Assembly: GCF_035920445.1 (NCBI RefSeq)
Contig: NZ_CP109162.1
Coordinates: 4,898,001-4,962,000, forward strand
Source: Nocardia sp. NBC_01730
Lineage (GTDB): Bacteria > Actinomycetota > Actinomycetes > Mycobacteriales > Mycobacteriaceae
Length of the DNA stretch: 64,000 nucleotides
Direction of reading: 5' to 3'
A model generated the notes under the pieces. It saw only the letters and a list, made by a program, of their open reading frames with translations, searched no databases and had not been told where the DNA came from. A program made the translations under genes and the position numbers. Below, piece by piece: positions 46,663 through 57,048 of the stretch (positions are counted from its first letter, which is position 1; every line of letters begins with the position of its first letter).

Positions 46663-49600
46663 CGGACCGACATCTCGGTGGCGACGGTGAGATCGACCGC
46701 GCCCTGGGCCTTTCCGTCCAGGGCGAGCAGCAGGTCGGCCACGAATTGGAGCAGCACCACGTCGCGGACCCGCTCGGCCCCGACGCTGTCCTCCACCCGC
46801 GGCAACGGAAGTTGCACCACGCCGGAGACGGCGCGGTATCCCGCGCTCGGGTAGATCCGCTTGAGGCGCAGTTGTTTGGAATCCGGCAGATGAAGCGGTG
46901 AGATCTTCAACGTCGTTCCGGTGACGGCGATTTCGGCGACCTCGTACGCACGGGCGAGCAGTCGCAGCTTGGCCACCGAAACGAGGCGTCCGACCTCGAC
47001 CGGCAGCGGACCGTACCGGTCGACGAGTTCCTCGACGACCAGCGCGAGCGCCGCATCATCCTGCGCGGCGGCCAGTTTCCGATACGCCTCCAGGCGGAGG
47101 CGGTCGCTGGCGACGTAATCGGGCGGGATGTGCGCGTCGACGGGCAAGTCGATGCGCACCTCTTTGATCTCCTCGGTGGTGATCGGCTTGCCGTCGGCGG
47201 CGGCGCGATAGGCCTCGACCGCCTCGCCGACCAGACGGACGTAGAGATCGAAGCCGACGCCCGCGACATGGCCGGACTGTTCGGCGCCGAGCACGTTGCC
47301 CGCACCGCGGATCTCGAGATCCTTCATCGCGACGGCCATGCCCGCACCCAGATCCGAATTCTGCGAAATCGTGGCCAGGCGGTCGTAGGCCGTCTCGGTG
47401 AGCGGCTTCTCCGGCGGGTACAAGAAGTAGGCGTAGCCGCGCTCCCTGCTGCGCCCGACCCGGCCGCGCAGCTGGTGCAGCTGCGAGAGGCCGAGGGCGT
47501 CGGCGCGTTCCACGATCAGTGTGTTGGCGTTGGAGATGTCCAGTCCGGTCTCGATGATCGTGGTGCAGACCAGCACGTCGAACTCCCGCTGCCAGAAGCC
47601 CTGCACGGTGGACTCCAGCGCGTCCTCGTTCATCTGCCCGTGCGCGACCGCGACCCGCGCCTCCGGCACGAGATCGCGAATCCGCTTGGCCGCCTTGTCG
47701 ATCGACGACACGCGGTTGTGCACGTAGAACACCTGGCCGTCGCGCAGCAGCTCGCGCCGAATGGCGGCGGTGACCTGCTTGTCGTTGTACCCGCCGACGT
47801 AAGTGAGCACCGGGTGGCGCTCCTCGGGCGGCGTGAGGATCGTGGACATCTCGCGGATGCCGGCCAGGCTCATTTCCAGGGTGCGCGGAATCGGCGTCGC
47901 GGACATGGTGAGCACATCGACATGGGTGCGCAGCGCCTTGATGTGTTCCTTGTGCTCGACGCCGAACCGCTGCTCCTCGTCGACCACCACCAAGCCGAGG
48001 TCCTTCCAGCGCACGCCCGTCTGCAGCAGCCGGTGGGTACCGACCACGATGTCGACGCTGCCGTCGGCCATGCCCTCCAGCACGACGCGGGCATCGGGCG
48101 GATCGGTGAAGCGGGAAAGCCCCCGCACGGTGATCGGGAAGCCGGAGACGCGCTCGGTGAAGGTCTGCAGATGCTGTTGCGCGAGCAGTGTGGTCGGCAC
48201 GAGCACGACGACCTGCTTGCCGTCCTGCACTGCCTTGAAGGCGGCGCGCACGGCGATCTCGGTCTTGCCGTAGCCGACGTCGCCGCACACCACTCGGTCC
48301 ATCGGGACCGGCTTCTCCATGTCCGCCTTCACCTCGGCGATGGCGGTCATCTGATCGACGGTCTCGGTGAACGCGAACGCATCCTCCATCTCCTGCTGCC
48401 ATGGCGTGTCCAGCCCGAACGCGTGTCCCGGCGCCGCCTGGCGGGCGGCATACAGCTGCACGAGCTCGCCCGCGATCTCGCGAACGGCCTTGCGCGCCTT
48501 GCGTTTCGTATTGGCCCAGTCCGAGCCTCCGAGCTTGGACAGGCTCGGCATCTCACCGCCGACGTAGCGGGAGAGCTGATCGAGCGACTCCATCGGCACG
48601 AACAAGCGGTCGCCGGGCTGACCGCGCTTGCCCGGCGCGTATTCGATAACCAGGTATTCGCGACGCGCGCCGCCGACGGTGCGCTCGATCATCTCGACGA
48701 ACTTGCCGATGCCGTGCTGATCGTGCACCACCATGTCGCCCGCGTTGAGCGCCAGCGGATCGACCTGGTTGCGCCGCTTGGCGGGCATCCGCTTGCCCTC
48801 GGCAGGGGCGGTGACCCGGTTGCCGGTGAGATCGGATTCAGCGACGACCACGAGCCCGGCGTCGTCGAACACCAGACCGTCGTGCAGCGAGCCGCACAGC
48901 ACGCCGACGACGCCCGCGCTCGGCTCAGCGCCCGATTCCAGCGCCGCCGCGGGCACGTCGGCATCGGCGAGCCGTTCCAGAACGCGCTGCGCCGTACCCT
49001 GTCCCGCGACGACCACGACCGCCATGCCACCAGTGGATACGTGCGCGCGCAGCGAGGCGAAGATAGTCGCCACCAGCTCGTCGGAACCGCGCGCAGCGGG
49101 ACCGGTCAGCACCGGGAGGACGACCTCCGCCGGGTCACCGGAGGTGAGGGGGCTCAGCGTCCACCAGGGCAGGCCATGCCGGTCGGCGCTGGCGTGGATC
49201 TCAGGCAGCGGACGGTAGGCCGAGGCCGCAAGGTCGAGCCCGTGCCCACCGAGCGGAGCGGCGCCGCCGAACGAGGCCGCCGTCCAGGATGCCTCCAGGA
49301 ACTCCTCGCCGGTGCGCACCAGATCGGCCGCGCGGGTGCGGATCTTCTCCGGATCGCACAGCAGCACGTGGGTTCCCTCGGGCAGCACCTCGGTGAGCAG
49401 GCGCAGCTGCCCGGGTTGCAGTACCGGCAGCAGCGCCTCCATGCCGTCGACCGGGATGCCCTGCGCCAGCTTCTCCAGCATCTCGACCAGCGCCGCGTCC
49501 GCCGCGTTGGCGACGGCGACCTCGGCGGCGCGCTCGCGCACCGCCGTGGTGAGCAGCAATTCCCGGCACGGCGGCGCGACGACGACATTCGCCGCGACGT

Positions 49601-50270
49601 CCGGCAGCGAGCGCTGGTCGGCGACCGCGAACGGCCGCAGCTCGGCGATCTCGTCGCCCCAGAACTCCACGCGCACCGGATGATCGGCGGTCGGCGGGAA
49701 GACGTCCAGGATGCCACCGCGCACCGCGAACTCGCCGCGCTTGCCCACCATGTCGACCCGGGTGTAGGCGAATTCGACCAGGCGTGTGAGCAACTCGTCG
49801 AAGTCGAATTCGACACCGACGCGCAGCACGATCGGCTCGATGTCGCCGAGCCCGCCCGCCATCGGCTGCATGAGCGACCGCACCGTGGTCACCACCACGC
49901 GCAACGGCCCCGGGAAGGTCGAATCGTCGGGGTGTGCGATCCGGCGAAGCACCTCGAGCCTGCGCCCCACCGTGTCGGCGCCTGGCGAGAGTCGCTCATG
50001 CGGCAGCGTCTCCCAAGATGGGAACTGCGCCACGGCGGCGCCGAGCATCTCCTCGAGCTCGACGGTCAGATCGTCGGCCTCGCGCCCGGTCGCGGTGACC
50101 ACCACCAACGGCCGCTCGGCCGCGACGGTCGCCGCCACGAACGGCCGCACCGCGGACGGCGCGACCAACTCGACCGACGCAGTGCCGATCAGCTCCGCGA
50201 CAGTCCGTAGCGAGGTATCGGCACCGGCCGCGGCGGCCAGTCCCGCCAACGGCGGGCGGTGGGTGGACAT
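46659..50270 (-). CDS. mfd: Transcription-repair coupling factor Mfd
   Basis: 1203 residues from ATG 50270. In order: UvrB-homology region near the N-terminus, the RNA-polymerase-interaction domain ([20 protein letters not shown]), helicase motif [25 protein letters not shown] (motif II), [13 protein letters not shown] and [19 protein letters not shown] (motif VI), then the C-terminal TRCF domain. Mfd is a DNA translocase that removes stalled RNA polymerase and recruits UvrA. A large antisense open frame over this gene is only a shadow. Confidence 0.97.
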   Translation of the reverse strand: MSTHRPPLAGLAAAAGADTSLRTVAELIGTASVELVAPSAVRPFVAATVAAERPLVVVTATGREADDLTVELEEMLGAAVAQFPSWETLPHERLSPGADTVGRRLEVLRRIAHPDDSTFPGPLRVVVTTVRSLMQPMAGGLGDIEPIVLRVGVEFDFDELLTRLVEFAYTRVDMVGKRGEFAVRGGILDVFPPTADHPVRVEFWGDEIAELRPFAVADQRSLPDVAANVVVAPPCRELLLTTAVRERAAEVAVANAADAALVEMLEKLAQGIPVDGMEALLPVLQPGQLRLLTEVLPEGTHVLLCDPEKIRTRAADLVRTGEEFLEASWTAASFGGAAPLGGHGLDLAASAYRPLPEIHASADRHGLPWWTLSPLTSGDPAEVVLPVLTGPAARGSDELVATIFASLRAHVSTGGMAVVVVAGQGTAQRVLERLADADVPAAALESGAEPSAGVVGVLCGSLHDGLVFDDAGLVVVAESDLTGNRVTAPAEGKRMPAKRRNQVDPLALNAGDMVVHDQHGIGKFVEMIERTVGGARREYLVIEYAPGKRGQPGDRLFVPMESLDQLSRYVGGEMPSLSKLGGSDWANTKRKARKAVREIAGELVQLYAARQAAPGHAFGLDTPWQQEMEDAFAFTETVDQMTAIAEVKADMEKPVPMDRVVCGDVGYGKTEIAVRAAFKAVQDGKQVVVLVPTTLLAQQHLQTFTERVSGFPITVRGLSRFTDPPDARVVLEGMADGSVDIVVGTHRLLQTGVRWKDLGLVVVDEEQRFGVEHKEHIKALRTHVDVLTMSATPIPRTLEMSLAGIREMSTILTPPEERHPVLTYVGGYNDKQVTAAIRRELLRDGQVFYVHNRVSSIDKAAKRIRDLVPEARVAVAHGQMNEDALESTVQGFWQREFDVLVCTTIIETGLDISNANTLIVERADALGLSQLHQLRGRVGRSRERGYAYFLYPPEKPLTETAYDRLATISQNSDLGAGMAVAMKDLEIRGAGNVLGAEQSGHVAGVGFDLYVRLVGEAVEAYRAAADGKPITTEEIKEVRIDLPVDAHIPPDYVASDRLRLEAYRKLAAAQDDAALALVVEELVDRYGPLPVEVGRLVSVAKLRLLARAYEVAEIAVTGTTLKISPLHLPDSKQLRLKRIYPSAGYRAVSGVVQLPLPRVEDSVGAERVRDVVLLQFVADLLLALDGKAQGAVDLTVATEMSVR

Positions 50271-50748
50271 CGACAACTCCTGAGCGCAGGCGGGCGTTAT
50301 GGTGTTGATTTTTGCAGCGCCTGCGGCGCTGCGGGTTCGCGGCCCCTGGATGGCTCGCATCCGAGCGTCCGAGACTCACCCCCGGCAGAGCGGGAAGAGG
50401 GTCGACCAGGCGTTTTGTGGTTTGGCCTGGCGAGAGCGAGCGCTGATCGGGGTGGTTCGCCGCTTGGTCCAGCCGCCTCCGCGACGAAGTCACCAGTGGC
50501 AGTACCCAGCCACGAGCCACCCAATGCGAGCCATCCAAGGGTGGCGCACCCCAGTGCCGCCGATACCGCCTCACACAACCACACCGGCCGAACCCCCATT
50601 TCCGAGCGCAGCGAGACCGAGCATTCCCCTGTTCGCGGCCCGGCTCGCGTCCGAGCGGCCGACGCGTCCGCGACGAAGTCGCCAGCGTCGGTCGCTCGGA
50701 CGCGAGCCAAAAGGGGGCCGCGAACCCGCCGCGCCCGCGCGGCCAAAA
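50271..50748. other. Non-coding gap of about 480 bp with a long inverted repeat
   Basis: No frame looks like protein. GCTCGCGTCCGAGCG (50643-50657) and CGCTCGGACGCGAGC (50693-50707) are exact complements, giving a 15-bp stem with a 35-base loop. CGCGACGAAGTCRCCAG occurs twice (about 50480 and 50670). The hairpin lies between the mfd promoter and the 3' end of the TetR gene and could terminate the latter. Confidence 0.5.
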
Positions 50749-51396
50749 TTACGGCACGTAGCGGCGGAGTCTGCGGGCGGCGAACTCACGGAAGTACGAC
50801 AGCTTCTCCGCGGGGACGAGCGACGGCAGCAGGAAGAACCAGGCGCGTTCCATCCTGATCGCCATCTGGTCGATCGTCTCGGTGCCGACTGCGGTGATGT
50901 GCACGCCCGCGGTCACTTCTTGCAGCAGTAGGCCGATGACCTCAGGGTCGAGGTGGGACTCCAGATCGCCCTGGGCGACGGCCCGCTCGGAGAGCAGGCG
51001 GTAGGTGTCGCCCCAGGTTTTGGCGATGTTGTCGCCCTGCGCGCCGCGGTAGTCGCCGATCTGGTGGGTCAGCTTCAGCATGGCGCCGACCATCGGGTCG
51101 TTCATCGATAGGTCGGCAACGACGTAGGTGATGCCGATGCACGCTTCCAGCGCGGGCACTCTGGGATCGAAGAAGCCCTGGCACGAGCTGATCAGTCGCT
51201 CGTTGCCCTGGTCGACCACGGCGCGCGCCAGCTCTTCCTTCGAGCCGAAGTGAAAGTACAAGGCGCCCTTGGTTACGTTGGACTGCGCGATGATCTCGCT
51301 CAGGCTCGCATTCGCATATCCCAAGCGCAGAAAGACATCGGCAGCGCCAGCAAGGACGGAATCGCGCGTGATCTCCGCGCGCGCTTGCCTAGCCAT
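50749..51396 (-). CDS. TetR regulator of the ScbR/gamma-butyrolactone-receptor type
   Basis: 215 residues. HTH: FLRLGYANASLSEIIAQSNV, TKGALYFHFGSKEELARAVV, which is typical of the ScbR/ArpA subgroup. The ligand domain includes the region GAMLKLTHQIGDYRGAQG and a Trp (AKTWGDTY) like the one that contacts the butyrolactone ring in CprB-type receptors. No AfsA-type synthase is in the window, so the ligand is uncertain. A repeated GAAGTAGACCGA lies upstream of the start and may be its operator. Confidence 0.82.
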   Translation of the reverse strand: MARQARAEITRDSVLAGAADVFLRLGYANASLSEIIAQSNVTKGALYFHFGSKEELARAVVDQGNERLISSCQGFFDPRVPALEACIGITYVVADLSMNDPMVGAMLKLTHQIGDYRGAQGDNIAKTWGDTYRLLSERAVAQGDLESHLDPEVIGLLLQEVTAGVHITAVGTETIDQMAIRMERAWFFLLPSLVPAEKLSYFREFAARRLRRYVP

Positions 51397-51430
51397 CAGA
51401 TCCGCCTGTCATCCCAAAACCAGCCATCCT

Positions 51431-51460
51431 GAAGTAGACCGAAATCCCGAAGTAGACCGA
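51431..51460. promoter_or_regulatory. Direct repeat upstream of the ScbR-like gene
   Basis: GAAGTAGACCGA occurs at 51431-51442 and 51449-51460, an 18-bp period, 35-64 bp upstream of the TetR start at 51396. A regulator could bind both copies on one face of the helix. Confidence 0.4.
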
Positions 51461-51576
51461 CTTACCGCTCGAACAGCACCCAGAGGATGGGTGAACCGTA
51501 CCATCAGCTGCCCGCCCGGCAGCGGATTCGAGCATTCGATCAGACCTACAGCGCAATTTGCTGGTTAACATCCGAG

Positions 51577-52230
51577 TCACTCCCCGGTGCTCGCGCGCCA
51601 TTCCGAGCTGAGTCGCGGATGGGCTTCCAGATGGCTGAGTCCGTTCCAGCAGAGGTTCACCAGATGTGCCGCGACAACCTCTTTCGACGGTGTGCGCTCG
51701 TCGAGCCACCAGGTGGCGGCGGTGGCGACCTGACCGACCAGTGCCTGCGCATAGAGCGTAGACAGGCTGGTGTCGAAACCGCGGCGCTCGAAATCGTCCG
51801 CCAGTATGTGCGCCACTTGGTTGGTCGCCTCGTTGAGGAGGCTGGAATACCGGCCTTCGGCAGCGGCGGCGGGCTGATCGCGCACCAGAATTCGAAACCC
51901 GTCGGTCCGTTCTTCGATATAGGTCAGCAGTGCTAGCGCGACCTGTTCCAGCCGAATTCGGGACCGATTCTGGGTGAGCGAGGACGTGATCATGTCGAGC
52001 AGCATCGACATCTCGCGATCGACGACGACCGCGTACAACCCCTCTTTGCCGCCGAAGTGTTCGTACACGACAGGTTTCGAGACCTGGGCACGTTGCGCGA
52101 TCTCCTCGATCGAGGTCGCGTCGTATCCGCGTTCGGCGAACAGCGCGCGACCGATCTCGATCAACTGCTGACGCCGCTGGGTACCGGTCATCCGCGGCCG
52201 GGACACCCGATGCGACTCACCCGAAGACAC
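51577..52230 (-). CDS. TetR-family regulator (position of mycobacterial Rv1019)
   Basis: 217 residues from GTG 52230, preceded by GAGGCGG; an upstream start at 52299 is weaker. HTH: ALFAERGYDATSIEEIAQRA, QVSKPVVYEHFGGKEGLYAV. The ligand domain is of ordinary size and ends ...HLEAHPRLSSEW. In M. tuberculosis a TetR gene (Rv1019) lies between glmU and mfd, as here, so this may be the orthologue. Target genes are unknown. Confidence 0.85.
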   Translation of the reverse strand: MSSGESHRVSRPRMTGTQRRQQLIEIGRALFAERGYDATSIEEIAQRAQVSKPVVYEHFGGKEGLYAVVVDREMSMLLDMITSSLTQNRSRIRLEQVALALLTYIEERTDGFRILVRDQPAAAAEGRYSSLLNEATNQVAHILADDFERRGFDTSLSTLYAQALVGQVATAATWWLDERTPSKEVVAAHLVNLCWNGLSHLEAHPRLSSEWRASTGE

Positions 52231-52302
52231 AATTCCGCCTCTCCGCGTTTTTTGCCGGTCGTGGGTGCCTCGACGATTTCGCACCGGGCCGACGGTCACC
52301 TG

Positions 52303-52372
52303 CCCGGCTGGGTTTTGGGCGTACCCGACGAGTTACCCATGTGCGTGCGAAATCAGCCGTCACGTTCAGGAA
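52303..52372 (+). repeat. Partial copy of a dispersed intergenic repeat
   Basis: It shares GCTGGGTTTTGGGCGTACCC, then GAGTTACCCATGT and CGAAATCAGC, with the fuller copies at 52603 and 55548. This copy lacks the left half of the element. Confidence 0.6.
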
Positions 52373-52410
52373 GCTCGCGTACCTGGCTGCCCTCCCGCAC
52401 GCATGACATT

Positions 52411-52460
52411 ACCGTCCGGCGACAACTGCTCCACAGCCGTCCGGCGACAACTGCTCCACA
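52411..52460. repeat. 25-bp tandem duplication
   Basis: The unit CCGTCCGGCGACAACTGCTC-CACAG occurs twice back to back (52411-52435 and 52436-52460) without visible differences. It lies in non-coding DNA between two copies of the dispersed repeat. Confidence 0.85.
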
Positions 52461-52602
52461 GCCCCCGCCACCCGCCTGGCAACGCGGCGGATACCGAGCC
52501 CACTCTGGACCCCGGTGACCACGAGGCCGGCAGGACACCTCGGGCACGTCCGGTCCGAACGACGAGATCCGAGATCACCAACCCAGGCGGTGTGCACAGA
52601 TC

Positions 52603-52745
52603 TCCCCAACGCGACGACTGATCTCGCACGTACATGGGTAACTCACCGGGCACGCCCAGAACTCGAGCAACACCCAACGCAGGACCCGAACGCGAATCTC
52701 GCGGCACCCGACCAGTACGGCCTAAAGACCCGGAGAGGCGGGGGA
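52603..52745 (-). repeat. Dispersed intergenic repeat, inverted copy upstream of tRNA-Gln
   Basis: Read on the minus strand it runs CCGCCTCTCCGGGT, AGGCCGTACTGGTCGGGTGC, CGTTCGGGTCCTGCGTTGGG, GAGTTACCCATGT, CGAGATCAG, in the same order as the copy at 55548-55678 on the plus strand. The region 52231-52841 contains no other supported gene. Confidence 0.75.
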
Positions 52746-52841
52746 GCGGGGGAGCATTCGCGAGGAAGCGGGGGAGTATGCGAGGATCTTTCCCGTGCCG
52801 TGGCACAGCGGCGGGGGTTTCCCGAACCGCCGATGTGGTAA

Positions 52842-52912
52842 TCCGCCGTGGTGTAATGGCAGCACATCTGATTTTGGTTCAGAGAGTTCAGGTTCGAGTC
52901 CTGGCGGCGGAG
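52842..52912 (+). tRNA. tRNA-Gln (anticodon UUG)
   Basis: A 71-nt cloverleaf: acceptor TCCGCCG/CGGCGGA, anticodon stem TCTGA/TCAGA with loop TTTTGGT (anticodon TTG), T-arm around TTCGAGT, discriminator G. CCA is not encoded. It precedes glmU by 89 bp on the same strand. Confidence 0.95.
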
Positions 52913-53001
52913 CTCGACAGCACGATGACTATCGTTGGCCGCACATCGCTGACCATGCACGACGACAGCCCCGCACGAGGACAGGCAGCCGAGGGAGATC
53001 C

Positions 53002-54492
53002 ATGCCACAGCAGACCGCCGTCGTCGTTCTCGCAGCCGGTGCCGGGACGCGAATGCGGTCGAAGACCCCCAAGGTGCTGCATTCGCTGGCCGGTCGGAGC
53101 ATGCTCGCGCACGCGCTGCATGCGGCGAACGAGATCGACCCCGCGTACCTCATCACTGTGGTGGGGCACGACCGTGGCCAAGTCGGCGCGGCGGTGTCCG
53201 CGATCGCCGACGACCTGGGCCGGGGCATCACGACTGCCATCCAGGAGAAGCAGCTCGGCACGGGGCACGCGGTGCAGTGCGCTCTGGCCGCGCTGCCGGT
53301 CGGTTTCACCGGCGATGTCCTGGTCACCTCCGCCGACGTGCCGCTGCTGGACGGGCACACGCTCTCGGCTCTGCTCGACGAGCACCGCAGCTACGCCGAA
53401 CGCTCGGCGGTCACCGTGCTGACCTTCGTGCCCGACGACCCGAACGGGTACGGCCGCATCGTGCGTGACGCGAACGGCCAGCTGGTCGAGATCGTCGAGC
53501 ATGCCGACGCCTCTCCGAAGCAGGCCGCGATCCCCGAGGTGAACTCCGGCGTCTACGCGTTCGACGCCGCGATACTGCGGACCATGATCAGCAGGCTCTC
53601 CACCGCCAACGCCCAGCACGAGCTGTATCTGACCGACGTGCTGCGACTGGCACACGAGGCAGGCCACCCCGTGCACGGAGCGCGCCTGCTCGACGCGGCC
53701 AAGGTCACCGGCGTCAACGACCGCGTGCAGCTGGCTTCGGCGGCGAGCAGGCTCAACCGCTACATCCTGGAACGGCACATGCGCGCCGGCGTCACCATCA
53801 TGGACCCGGCCTCCACCTGGGTGGATGCCAGCGTGCGGATCGGAAGGGACGCGGTGCTGCGCCCTGGCGTGCAGTTGCTCGGCACCACCGTGATCGGCGA
53901 GGACGTCGAGGTGGGCCCGGACAGCACGCTCACCGACGTCATCGTGGGCGACGGCGCCAAGGTGGTCCGCACCCACGGTGAGGGCGCGACCGTCGGGCCG
54001 CACGCCAACATCGGCCCGTTCAGCTATCTGCGTCCCGGCACCGTGGTCGGCGATTCGGGCAAGCTGGGCGCCTTCGTGGAGACCAAGAACGCCTCGATCG
54101 GCGCGCATTCCAAGGTGCCGCATCTGACCTACGTCGGCGATGCCACCATCGGTGAGCACAGCAACATCGGTGCTTCCAGCGTTTTCGTCAATTACGACGG
54201 CGTGACCAAGCACCACACGACAGTTGGCTCGCACGTGCGCACCGGCAGCGACACCATGTTCGTCGCGCCGGTGACGGTGGGTGACGGCGCGTACACGGCG
54301 GCGGGTACTGTACTGCGCAGAAGTGTTCCGCCCGGGGCTCTCGCGGTGTCCGGCGGACCGCAGAAGAACATCGAGGGCTGGGTGCAGCAACACCGTCCAG
54401 GGACGGACGCGGCGCTCGCGGCGGCGGAATCCATCGCGGCCAAAGAGATGTCGGGTCAGGCAATCGAGCAAAAGGATGGCAAACAGCAGTGA
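53002..54492 (+). CDS. glmU: Bifunctional UDP-GlcNAc pyrophosphorylase / GlcN-1-P acetyltransferase
   Basis: 496 residues from ATG 53002, GAGGGAG upstream. The N-terminal uridyltransferase domain has [20 protein letters not shown] and [14 protein letters not shown]. The C-terminal half is a left-handed beta helix of hexapeptide repeats ([37 protein letters not shown]), carrying the acetyltransferase. It makes UDP-GlcNAc for peptidoglycan and arabinogalactan linkers. The C-terminal extension is like that of mycobacterial GlmU. Its stop overlaps the prs start. Confidence 0.97.
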   Translation: MPQQTAVVVLAAGAGTRMRSKTPKVLHSLAGRSMLAHALHAANEIDPAYLITVVGHDRGQVGAAVSAIADDLGRGITTAIQEKQLGTGHAVQCALAALPVGFTGDVLVTSADVPLLDGHTLSALLDEHRSYAERSAVTVLTFVPDDPNGYGRIVRDANGQLVEIVEHADASPKQAAIPEVNSGVYAFDAAILRTMISRLSTANAQHELYLTDVLRLAHEAGHPVHGARLLDAAKVTGVNDRVQLASAASRLNRYILERHMRAGVTIMDPASTWVDASVRIGRDAVLRPGVQLLGTTVIGEDVEVGPDSTLTDVIVGDGAKVVRTHGEGATVGPHANIGPFSYLRPGTVVGDSGKLGAFVETKNASIGAHSKVPHLTYVGDATIGEHSNIGASSVFVNYDGVTKHHTTVGSHVRTGSDTMFVAPVTVGDGAYTAAGTVLRRSVPPGALAVSGGPQKNIEGWVQQHRPGTDAALAAAESIAAKEMSGQAIEQKDGKQQ

Positions 54493-55469
54493 CCGCGTCA
54501 TGGATCGACAACCAGAAGAACCTGATGCTCTTCTCGGGACGCGCCCATCCTGAGCTGGCCGAGCAGGTCGCCAAGGAACTCGACGTGCACGTCACGCCGC
54601 AGACCGCCCGCGACTTCGCCAATGGCGAGATCTTCGTCCGATTCGAGGAGTCGGTACGCGGATCCGACGCCTTCCTCCTGCAGAGCTTCCCCGCGCCGCT
54701 GAACCAGTGGCTGATGGAGCAGCTCATCATGATCGACGCGCTCAAGCGCGGCTCCGCCAAGCGGATCACCGCGGTGCTGCCCTTCTACCCCTACGCCCGC
54801 CAGGACAAGAAGCACCGCGGCCGCGAACCGATCTCGGCCCGCCTGGTCGCCGACCTGCTGAAGACCGCAGGCGCGGACCGGATCATCACCGTCGACCTGC
54901 ACACCGATCAAATCCAGGGCTTCTTCGACGGCCCGGTCGATCACATGCACGCCCAGCTGCAGCTGGCGGAGTACGTGCGCAACAACTACAGCCTGGAGCA
55001 CATCACCGTCGTCTCCCCGGACTCGGGACGTGTGCGCGTCGCCGAGAAGTGGGCAGACTCGCTGGGTGGCTCGCCGCTGGCGTTCATCCACAAGACGCGC
55101 GACCCGCTGGTGCCGAACCAGGTGAAGTCCAACCGCGTGGTGGGTGAAGTCGAGGGACGCACCTGCATCCTGATCGACGACATGATCGACACCGGTGGCA
55201 CCATCGCAGGCGCGGTCAATGTGCTGAAGGAGGCAGGCGCCGGTGACGTGGTGATCGCCGCGACCCACGGCGTGCTGAGCCCGCCCGCCGCCGAGCGCCT
55301 CGCCTCCTGCGGCGCCAAGGAGGTCGTGGTGACCAACACCCTGCCGATCAGCGAGGAGAAGAAGTTCCCGCAGCTGACCGTGCTCTCCATCGCGCCGCTG
55401 CTGGCCCGCACCATCCGTGAGGTCTTCGAAAACGGCTCGGTCACCGGCCTTTTCAACGGCAACGCTTGA
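54489..55469 (+). CDS. prs: Ribose-phosphate pyrophosphokinase (PRPP synthetase)
   Basis: 326 residues from GTG 54489, overlapping the glmU stop by 4 bp. Signatures: [20 protein letters not shown], the flexible loop with [49 protein letters not shown], and the PRPP loop [18 protein letters not shown]. It makes PRPP from ribose-5-phosphate and ATP for nucleotide, His/Trp and decaprenyl-phospho-arabinose synthesis. glmU-prs is the conserved actinobacterial order. Confidence 0.97.
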   Translation: MTASWIDNQKNLMLFSGRAHPELAEQVAKELDVHVTPQTARDFANGEIFVRFEESVRGSDAFLLQSFPAPLNQWLMEQLIMIDALKRGSAKRITAVLPFYPYARQDKKHRGREPISARLVADLLKTAGADRIITVDLHTDQIQGFFDGPVDHMHAQLQLAEYVRNNYSLEHITVVSPDSGRVRVAEKWADSLGGSPLAFIHKTRDPLVPNQVKSNRVVGEVEGRTCILIDDMIDTGGTIAGAVNVLKEAGAGDVVIAATHGVLSPPAAERLASCGAKEVVVTNTLPISEEKKFPQLTVLSIAPLLARTIREVFENGSVTGLFNGNA

Positions 55470-55470
55470 C

Positions 55471-55680
55471 CGCCTCTCCGAGTATTCAGGCCGTACTGGT
55501 CGGGTGAGACGGGGTTTGCGTTCAGGTCCTGCGTTGGGTGCTCTCCCGCCTCTCCTGGGTTTCAGGCCGTACTAGTCGGCTGCCGCGTGATTTGCGTTCA
55601 GGTCCTGCGTTGGGTGCTGGTCGGGTTCTGGACGTACCCGGTGAGTTACCCATGTCCGCACGAGATCAGCTGTTGCGTTG
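55471..55680 (+). repeat. Two tandem copies of the dispersed repeat downstream of prs
   Basis: Copy 1 (55471-55542) and copy 2 (55548-55678) share CGCCTCTCC, TTCAGGCCGTACT, TTTGCGTTCAGGTCCTGCGT and TGGGTGCT. Copy 2 continues through GTACCCGGTGAGTTACCCAT and CACGAGATCAGC, matching 52603-52745 in inverse orientation. The gap 55470-55744 holds no other feature. Confidence 0.8.
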
Positions 55681-55744
55681 GAAGTGTTGGGTTGTTTGCG
55701 TTCTGCACCCGTTAGTCCCTGCGATCGGTGGGGATACTAGGGGT

Positions 55745-56005
55745 ATGGACCGTGACCCGTTGGATACCGACATGGGGGACGACGACCAGGCGGACGAGAT
55801 CCGCGAGTACGAGCGCAACGTCGAGGATCCGCCCGACGACCTGCTCATCCCCTATCGCGAGAACGACGACGACGGCAGGCTCGGCATCGAAGACGAGCTC
55901 GATCAGGAGTGGACGCGGCGCGGGCAACGTGCCGAAGCCGCCGAGGAAGACGACCGGCCCGCCGAGGTGGCCGCCATCGAGATCGTGCACGACGAGGATC
56001 TCTGA
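55745..56005 (+). CDS. Small, very acidic hypothetical protein
   Basis: 86 residues from ATG 55745, highly acidic (DTDMGDDDQADEIREYERNV, PYRENDDDGRLGIEDELDQE). No signal peptide or membrane segment. A cytosolic, probably disordered protein; no family name is recalled. Longer in-frame starts upstream lie in the repeat and are rejected. Confidence 0.6.
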   Translation: MDRDPLDTDMGDDDQADEIREYERNVEDPPDDLLIPYRENDDDGRLGIEDELDQEWTRRGQRAEAAEEDDRPAEVAAIEIVHDEDL

Positions 56006-56101
56006 GACCCGATGTGCGCCACGCTGCCGCAATCGGCGATGGCGAAGAGTTTGCCGTGGTACGCATAGGTGGCGTGACCGGGACGATACGAGGAGGGTGC
56101 G

Positions 56102-56983
56102 ATGAGCACGCCGAAGGATCCGGAACCCACGAACAACGCGCCGGAGCAGGAGGCTGCGTCACCGTCGCTGTCGAAGAACGCCGGGAACGCACCCGGCGAG
56201 GAGCCCGCACCGCCGACCTCCGATGACGCGTCGGCCGCTCCCGACGACGAATCCGGCGCGCCGCCGCCACCCACCGAGCAAGCACCCGGCTCCGCGGCAG
56301 GTCAGCCCGTCGAGCAATGGTGGCAGCCCGCCGATACTCCGCCCGGGGGACCGCTGGGTGGGCAGTGGGGCGCGGAACCGAGCGGGCAGCAGGCCGAACC
56401 TCGAGCATGGGGAGCCGACAGCGGGCAGCAGTCGTGGGGCGCGGAACCCGCCGCACCCGGCCAGCCGTGGGGCGCCGCCGCGTCGGGCAGCTCGGCACCG
56501 CAGATGCCGCCCGGCGAATCCACCCGGCCGTTCACACCCGGCGACCATGCGCAGTACGGGTCGGCTGGTCAACCGCAGTATCCCCCGGTCGGGCAGCCAC
56601 CGCAGGATGCCCAGCAGCAGTACCCGCCCAGCGGTCAACCGCAGTACCCCGCGGGCGGCGTCTACAACTACCCGCCGACCACAGGACCGCAAAATTCGCA
56701 GTCCGGCGGCTATCCGTCCTATCCACAGCAGGAGTATCAGCCGTACGGCGAGCCGCCGCGGCAGCCGGGCAGTCAGGTGTACTCGATCATCGGATTCGCC
56801 TGCGCGGCGATCGCGGTACTGTTCTGCCCGATCCTGTTCGGGCCTGCCGGGATCGTCCTCGGCGTGGTCGGGCACAACAAGGGCGAATCGCTCGGCAAAT
56901 GGGCGGCCATCGCGGCGGCCATCGGCACGGTGATCGGCTTCATCGTCGGGTTCGTCGTATTCTCCGGAGACTTGACGACGTAG
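56102..56983 (+). CDS. Proline/glutamine-rich membrane protein with C-terminal DUF4190 domain
   Basis: 293 residues with GAGGAGG upstream of the ATG. The first 220 residues are disordered and rich in Pro, Gln, Gly, Ser, with repeats of the form QWGAEPSGQQ/QSWGAEPAAPGQ and YPP. The C-terminus has two membrane helices in a DUF4190 pattern (SIIGFACAAIAVLFCPILFG, AGIVLGVVGHNKGESLGKWA, then VIGFIVGFVVF). The function is unknown; such proteins are common in Mycobacteriales envelopes. Confidence 0.8.
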   Translation: MSTPKDPEPTNNAPEQEAASPSLSKNAGNAPGEEPAPPTSDDASAAPDDESGAPPPPTEQAPGSAAGQPVEQWWQPADTPPGGPLGGQWGAEPSGQQAEPRAWGADSGQQSWGAEPAAPGQPWGAAASGSSAPQMPPGESTRPFTPGDHAQYGSAGQPQYPPVGQPPQDAQQQYPPSGQPQYPAGGVYNYPPTTGPQNSQSGGYPSYPQQEYQPYGEPPRQPGSQVYSIIGFACAAIAVLFCPILFGPAGIVLGVVGHNKGESLGKWAAIAAAIGTVIGFIVGFVVFSGDLTT

Positions 56984-57048
56984 ATTCTCGGTATGCGTCG
57001 ATTCGGTGGATTCTCACGGGCCGCTGCCAACGTGGCTGGGGGCCGGTC

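Noticed and set aside
47130..50210. Open frame of 1026 codons on the plus strand across mfd
   Set aside because: It is antisense to a full-length Mfd with all helicase motifs. Its composition (Arg/His/Asp/Gly-rich) is the usual mirror of a high-GC gene.
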